Origin: a virus
Length of the DNA: 40,287 nucleotides
IMG/VR virus record: IMGVR_UViG_3300042922_000583
Coordinates: 1 to 40,287 of that record
Strand: one strand, 5' to 3'
Position numbers and translations under genes: made by a program. Below, piece after piece: positions 37,829-40,287 of the stretch; within the stretch, counting starts at the first letter, position 1; each line of letters begins with the position of its first letter. Under the pieces are notes generated by a model. It made no database searches, had not been told where the DNA came from, and saw nothing but the letters and a program-made list of their open reading frames with translations.

Positions 37829-38121
37829 CTCGGCATCCCCACGAAGATCAGGTCGTCGCCGGGGATGACCCGGGTGACGACGACGGGCGCGGGGGCGTCG
37901 ACGGGCTCGTCAGGTCCCGGGAACCCGATCGCGTCGACGCCGCGCATGAGTCCGCGGACGATGCGGAGAACGTCGTTCGCAGTGAGCGCCGCCGAGCCGT
38001 CCTCCACGTGGAGGTACACGGTGCGCTCGTTCAGTGAAGAGGTGATGCCGATCTCGACGATGCCGCCGAGAGTGAGGTCGATCTGTTCGTCCACAGGGGG
38101 AACGAGGGTGGTGTCCGTCAT
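37825..38121 (-). CDS. Hypothetical protein (98 aa)
   Basis: A 98-residue acidic protein: VDEQIDLTLGGIVEIGITSS, then TVYLHVEDGSAALTANDVLR, a compact beta-alpha look, and a Pro/Val-rich end. The family is unrecognised. ATG 38121 is behind AAGGG; 36 bases separate it from the membrane-protein gene upstream. Confidence 0.6.
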   Translation of the reverse strand: MTDTTLVPPVDEQIDLTLGGIVEIGITSSLNERTVYLHVEDGSAALTANDVLRIVRGLMRGVDAIGFPGPDEPVDAPAPVVVTRVIPGDDLIFVGMPR

Positions 38122-38157
38122 GTCGATGTGCCCTTCGTTTCGACGGATGAATGGTGG

Positions 38158-38427
38158 TCAGGCGTTGAGGCGGCGGAGCCGAACCTCCCGACGTGCTTCG
38201 TGTGCGCGGCTCTCCGCGGTGATCTCCGCGTCGATGCGGGCGCACTCCGCGTCCAGTTCCGGGGGTCCGAACCACACGTCCCGGTGGAACGCACCGAACG
38301 ACCAGAACAGGGTCAGGACCGACACGGTCATCAGGATGAGGAGGGTCCAGGAGCGGGTGCCGTCCCACGCGGTGACCGTGCAGATGATGAGGATCAGGAA
38401 CGACACCCACCGCACGAGCGCGGTCAC
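38158..38427 (-). CDS. Small membrane protein (89 aa)
   Basis: An 89-residue protein with two hydrophobic segments (about 5-22 and 28-45: WVSFLILIICTVTAW, LLILMTVSVLTLFWSFGAFH). An Arg/Glu-rich helical tail follows. The start is GTG 38427, in a GTGA overlap with the antirepressor. It could be a sensor or exclusion protein; not known. Confidence 0.6.
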   Translation of the reverse strand: MTALVRWVSFLILIICTVTAWDGTRSWTLLILMTVSVLTLFWSFGAFHRDVWFGPPELDAECARIDAEITAESRAHEARREVRLRRLNA

Positions 38428-39179
38428 GATGCGACCTCCACGGCGGTCAGCACGCCGAGGCGCACGCGGAGCCGTTCGATGCCCCTGAGTGTCACGCGGA
38501 CCTGCGGCGGGTCGATGACGAGTTCGCCGGTCGCGGGGTGGTGGTGGGACTGTGGGCGCTCCGCGAGGTGGCCGGAGTCGACGCGGCCGGCGTAAGCCCG
38601 CCACTTCCCGTCACTCCCCCGGAAGATCCAGTTGAGCGCTTCGAGCTGCGCGAACAGGCGCTGCGGGCCGGTCGTGACGCCGGCGCGGGCCAGCATCTTC
38701 GCGGCGTCAGCCACGGAGTAGTCGCCGTCGGCGGACGCGATCTCGTCCCACGCTTCCGCGCGCGGGGTGAGTTCCCGGATCTGGGTGTCGCGGCGCTCGA
38801 GGAGTTCCTGCGCCTGCAGGACCGCGCGGGCCATCAGCAGTTCGGGGGTCTCCGGGACGGCGTAGGCGCCGGTGCGAAGGATGGAGGGGATGACTTCGTG
38901 GGTGATCCAGCGGCGGAACTCCCGGGCTCTGTCGCTGCGGGACCGCATCACGGCGGAGTGCAGTCCGGGCTCGGAGACGACAGTGACTTCCTGCATCCCG
39001 CCAGGGGTGCTCACAATGTGAGTCCCCCGCTCGTCCTCATCGAGCAGCCGCGTCATGTTGGAGGTGCGGTCGTACTCGAGCGCCGCGGCGACGTCGGAGG
39101 CCACGAACCAGGGGTCGCCGTCGATGATGACGACGCGGACGCCATGCGTCCCGAAGTCGAACCGCTCGAGGGCGCTCAT
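38424..39179 (-). CDS. Phage antirepressor, BRO-N plus KilAC
   Basis: A 251-residue protein. Residues 1 to about 100 form a BRO-N domain (WFVASDVAAALEYDRTSNMT, then GLHSAVMRSRSDRAREFRRW). Residues about 130-250 form a KilAC/ANT-type C-terminus (YSVADAAKMLARAGVTTGPQ, QLEALNWIFRGSDGKWRAY). Such proteins inactivate a prophage repressor or act in lytic regulation. It is the third gene of the leftward early operon, with a mini-gene and the Cro-like gene before it, so it would be made soon after derepression. ATGA overlap at start. Confidence 0.85.
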   Translation of the reverse strand: MSALERFDFGTHGVRVVIIDGDPWFVASDVAAALEYDRTSNMTRLLDEDERGTHIVSTPGGMQEVTVVSEPGLHSAVMRSRSDRAREFRRWITHEVIPSILRTGAYAVPETPELLMARAVLQAQELLERRDTQIRELTPRAEAWDEIASADGDYSVADAAKMLARAGVTTGPQRLFAQLEALNWIFRGSDGKWRAYAGRVDSGHLAERPQSHHHPATGELVIDPPQVRVTLRGIERLRVRLGVLTAVEVAS

Positions 39180-39307
39180 GCTGCGCGCTCCGTGCGCTGC
39201 TCGAAGTGCTCGTTGCCGACGCCGGAGGCCGCGCGCTTCGCGTCCTGCTCCTCGACGGCGTCGCGGATGATGATGGCGGCTGCAGTCAGCCGCTCGACGG
39301 GCGACAT
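39176..39307 (-). CDS. Mini-gene between Cro and antirepressor (43 aa)
   Basis: A 43-residue helical ORF, MSPVERLTAAAIIIRDAVEE then DAKRAASGVGNEHFEQRTER. It starts in a TAATG overlap with the Cro-like gene and ends in an ATGA overlap with the antirepressor. The function is not known; it could be a modulator in the switch. Confidence 0.6.
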   Translation of the reverse strand: MSPVERLTAAAIIIRDAVEEQDAKRAASGVGNEHFEQRTERAA

Positions 39308-39540
39308 TACGCCGCCGCCTCGGGGTCATCGGGGAGGAATTCCCCGGGAGTCTTGCCCGTCGCTCTCGCGATTCTGTTCAGCTCGGAGACGTTGAACGGA
39401 GTGACGCCCTTGAGCTTTCTGTCGAGTGTCGCGTAGGGCACCGAGGCGGCCTTCGCGATGGCGTTGTGCGACTCTCCCGAGTCGTCGATCGCCTTCTTGA
39501 CGAGCTCCGCCACTCTGGTGTCGAAGTGTGCGTTATCCAT
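39307..39540 (-). CDS. Cro-like HTH regulator, first gene of the early operon
   Basis: A 77-residue helix-turn-helix protein: DTRVAELVKKAIDDSGESHN, then AIAKAASVPYATLDRKLKGV as HTH, and a short tail. Transcribed away from the repressor gene from a shared control region, it is Cro-like by place. The start ATG 39540 is chosen because TAGCGT ends 7 nt upstream (leaderless); an in-frame ATG three codons earlier (39549) has no signal. The start lies inside operator 39532-39549. Confidence 0.75.
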   Translation of the reverse strand: MDNAHFDTRVAELVKKAIDDSGESHNAIAKAASVPYATLDRKLKGVTPFNVSELNRIARATGKTPGEFLPDDPEAAA

Positions 39541-39549
39541 ACGGAGCAC
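39532..39549. promoter_or_regulatory. Operator O-B, covers the start codon of the Cro-like gene
   Basis: GTTATCCATACGGAGCAC matches GTTATCC-N4-GGATAAC with the left arm intact and the right arm partly changed. Read on the minus strand, the ATG of the Cro-like gene occupies bases 10-12 of the site, followed by GATAAC. Confidence 0.6.
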
Positions 39550-39576
39550 GCTAGCTGTTATCCGTTCGGATCACAA
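39548..39576 (-). promoter_or_regulatory. Leftward early promoter
   Basis: On the minus strand -35 TTGTGA (39576-39571), a 17-bp spacer and -10 TAGCGT (39553-39548) lie 7 nt from ATG 39540. Operator O-C fills the spacer and O-B overlaps the start, so the promoter should be repressible. Confidence 0.65.
39557..39574. promoter_or_regulatory. Operator O-C, in the spacer of the early promoter
   Basis: GTTATCCGTTCGGATCAC matches the operator pattern with one mismatch in the right arm (GGATCAC for GGATAAC). It lies between the -35 and -10 boxes of the leftward promoter and holds no start codon. Confidence 0.6.
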
Positions 39577-39595
39577 CCTCCGTTTCTCGATCGCG

Positions 39596-39601
39596 TAAAG
39601 T
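39596..39601 (+). promoter_or_regulatory. -10 box TAAAGT of the rightward repressor promoter
   Basis: TAAAGT ends 7 nt before GTG 39609. No clear -35 box is visible. Operator O-D overlaps its last two bases and the start, which would allow autoregulation. Confidence 0.5.
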
Positions 39602-39617
39602 TATCCGCGTGGATAAC
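39600..39617. promoter_or_regulatory. Operator O-D, covers the start codon of the repressor gene
   Basis: GTTATCCGCGTGGATAAC has both 7-bp arms intact. The repressor GTG is at bases 10-12, the same place as the starts in O-A and O-B, followed by GATAAC. Confidence 0.65.
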
Positions 39618-39854
39618 GACAAGACGCCCGTAGACGACTACACCCGGGCCGTCGCCCGCATACTCACAGACGCCAAGAAGCGGAAGGGGGTCAGCTTCGA
39701 CACCCTCGCCGCCGATACCGGACTCGGCCGCGCGACGGTCGTGCGACTCCTCGCCGGCGAGCGCCACATCAACCTGATGTACCTCCGGCTGCTATGCGAC
39801 GCGCTCGACATCGAGGCACGCACCGTCCTCGACGAGGCGGGCGAAGACGACTGA
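39609..39854 (+). CDS. HTH repressor candidate
   Basis: An 81-residue protein, VDDYTRAVARILTDAKKRKG at the start, then HTH FDTLAADTGLGRATVVRLLA and NLMYLRLLCDALDIEARTVL. It is in the slot of the immunity repressor, divergent from the Cro-like gene and upstream of the integrase, the usual arrangement for coexpression in lysogeny. It lacks any cleavage domain, so induction would need another input such as the antirepressor. The leaderless GTG 39609 is supported by TAAAGT 7 nt upstream. Which regulator is the repressor and which is Cro is inferred from position. Confidence 0.7.
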   Translation: MDNDKTPVDDYTRAVARILTDAKKRKGVSFDTLAADTGLGRATVVRLLAGERHINLMYLRLLCDALDIEARTVLDEAGEDD

Positions 39855-39916
39855 CGGCTTGACGCCGCACCTCCGCGCTTCTTCATTGACCTGAGCGACA
39901 GTGTCTGACTCGCACA

Positions 39917-39955
39917 CTAGCTTTCCCCTTTATTCGAATCTATGTTCGAAGCTAG
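39917..39955. promoter_or_regulatory. AT-rich inverted-repeat element upstream of int, possible attP
   Basis: CTAGCTT (39917-39923) and AAGCTAG (39949-39955) are inverted copies around a core with two TTCGAA sites (39933-39938, 39945-39950). The region 39910-39955 is much richer in A and T than its surroundings. attP sites of serine integrases are about 50 bp with imperfect inverted arms and often adjoin int, so this is a candidate; it may instead be the int promoter or an operator. The core crossover dinucleotide cannot be assigned. Confidence 0.4.
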
Positions 39956-39979
39956 GCGAGACGTCCGACAGGAGCAATC

Positions 39980-40287
39980 GTGAATCACCTGACAGCCACA
40001 CCGCGGCCCGCACGGCGCCGCGGTGTCGCGATGATCCGCGTCTCCAAAGAGCGCGAGGGGATGATCAGCCCCGAGAACCAGAGGTACGCGATCCAGCAGT
40101 ACGCCGACCGCTCCAACATCGACGTCATCGAGTGGATCGAGGGCATCGACGAATCCGGATCCCGGAAGACGTCCGCCTGGTGGCCGCGCCTCGACCGCGG
40201 CATCGAACAGATCGAGTCGCGCAACGCTGACGTCCTGCTCGTCTGGCGCATCGACCGCACCGCGCGCAACCGACTGAAGTGGGCGAT
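39980..40287 (+). CDS. int: Large serine integrase, N-terminal part (continues at position 1)
   Basis: GTG 39980 is preceded by AGGAG (39970-39974). The first 102 codons lie here. The catalytic domain includes IRVSKEREG, with the nucleophile S22, SPENQRYAIQQYADRS, and the LLVWRIDRTARNRLKW region of the family. At position 40287 the frame continues into position 128. A full-length integrase requires the circle to be closed. Confidence 0.95.
   Translation, partial: MNHLTATPRPARRRGVAMIRVSKEREGMISPENQRYAIQQYADRSNIDVIEWIEGIDESGSRKTSAWWPRLDRGIEQIESRNADVLLVWRIDRTARNRLKWA
40161..40287. repeat. Terminal direct repeat (assembly closure), copy 2
   Basis: Identical to bases 1-127. Removing one copy restores a continuous 476-codon integrase. 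Confidence 0.95.

Noticed and set aside
39541-39549. Extra start codon (ATG 39549) for the Cro-like gene
   Set aside because: ATG 39540 sits 7 nt from TAGCGT as at other leaderless starts; the upstream ATG lies in the -10 to start gap.
1-40287. tRNA genes and CRISPR arrays
   Set aside because: I found no cloverleaf with conserved T-loop sequence and no regularly spaced direct repeats.

Overview
The window is a complete, circularly closed genome of a temperate tailed phage. The first 127 bases (1-127) are repeated exactly as the last 127 (40161-40287), so the unique circle is 40,160 bp and the linear break falls inside the integrase gene. The DNA is strongly GC-rich. Evidence for a high-GC actinobacterial host includes TANNNT -10 boxes 6-7 nt upstream of leaderless start codons, a DUF3263 protein, and actinophage-type tail and replication genes. 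Microbacteriaceae is my best guess, but it is not proven. The morphology is siphovirus-like: HK97-type capsid, long tape measure, and G/GT tail chaperones.

Layout. (a) Immunity and integration (about 39.3 kb, through the join, to 1.6 kb): divergent Cro-like and repressor-like HTH genes share a cluster of 18-bp operators, followed by a large serine integrase. A fourth, perfect copy of the operator lies just downstream of the integrase. It covers a promoter that feeds a short terminator-bounded transcript with no convincing gene. (b) Lysogen cargo (1.6-4.8 kb, mostly + strand): small genes, most with their own leaderless promoter and separated by hairpin terminators. They include a zinc ribbon, a one-TM protein and a membrane acyltransferase; a DUF3263/SHOCT pair runs the other way. 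(c) Late block (25.4 down to 4.8 kb, - strand). Packaging and head: HNH, terminase small and large subunits, portal, protease, capsid. Tail: connectors, major tail protein, G/GT chaperones, tape measure, distal tail and minor tail proteins. Then endolysin, holin-type membrane proteins, a putative alpha/alpha-toroid depolymerase and a LamG-like tip protein. (d) Early/lytic block (39.5 down to 26.8 kb, - strand): Cro, a mini-gene, BRO/KilAC antirepressor, YqaJ-type exonuclease, two DNA methyltransferases, HNH proteins, a GIY-YIG-like ORF, a replication protein, SSB, HTH protein, and many small unknowns. Almost all are coupled by ATGA, GTGA or TGATG overlaps.

How it works together. In a lysogen, the repressor at 39609 would hold the early promoter shut, and the integrase and cargo genes could be expressed. 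On induction the leftward early operon would express Cro, the antirepressor, recombination and replication functions and methylases. The leftward late operon would then build and release virions. The most unusual feature is that three of the four operators contain the start codon of the transcript they control, at the same position. Both regulators and the orphan transcript therefore begin Met-Asp-Asn. Other notable features are an internal translation start in the endolysin, a probable -1 frameshift in the tail chaperones, a duplicated gene segment, and a GIY-YIG-like ORF with no stop before the replication gene it runs into.
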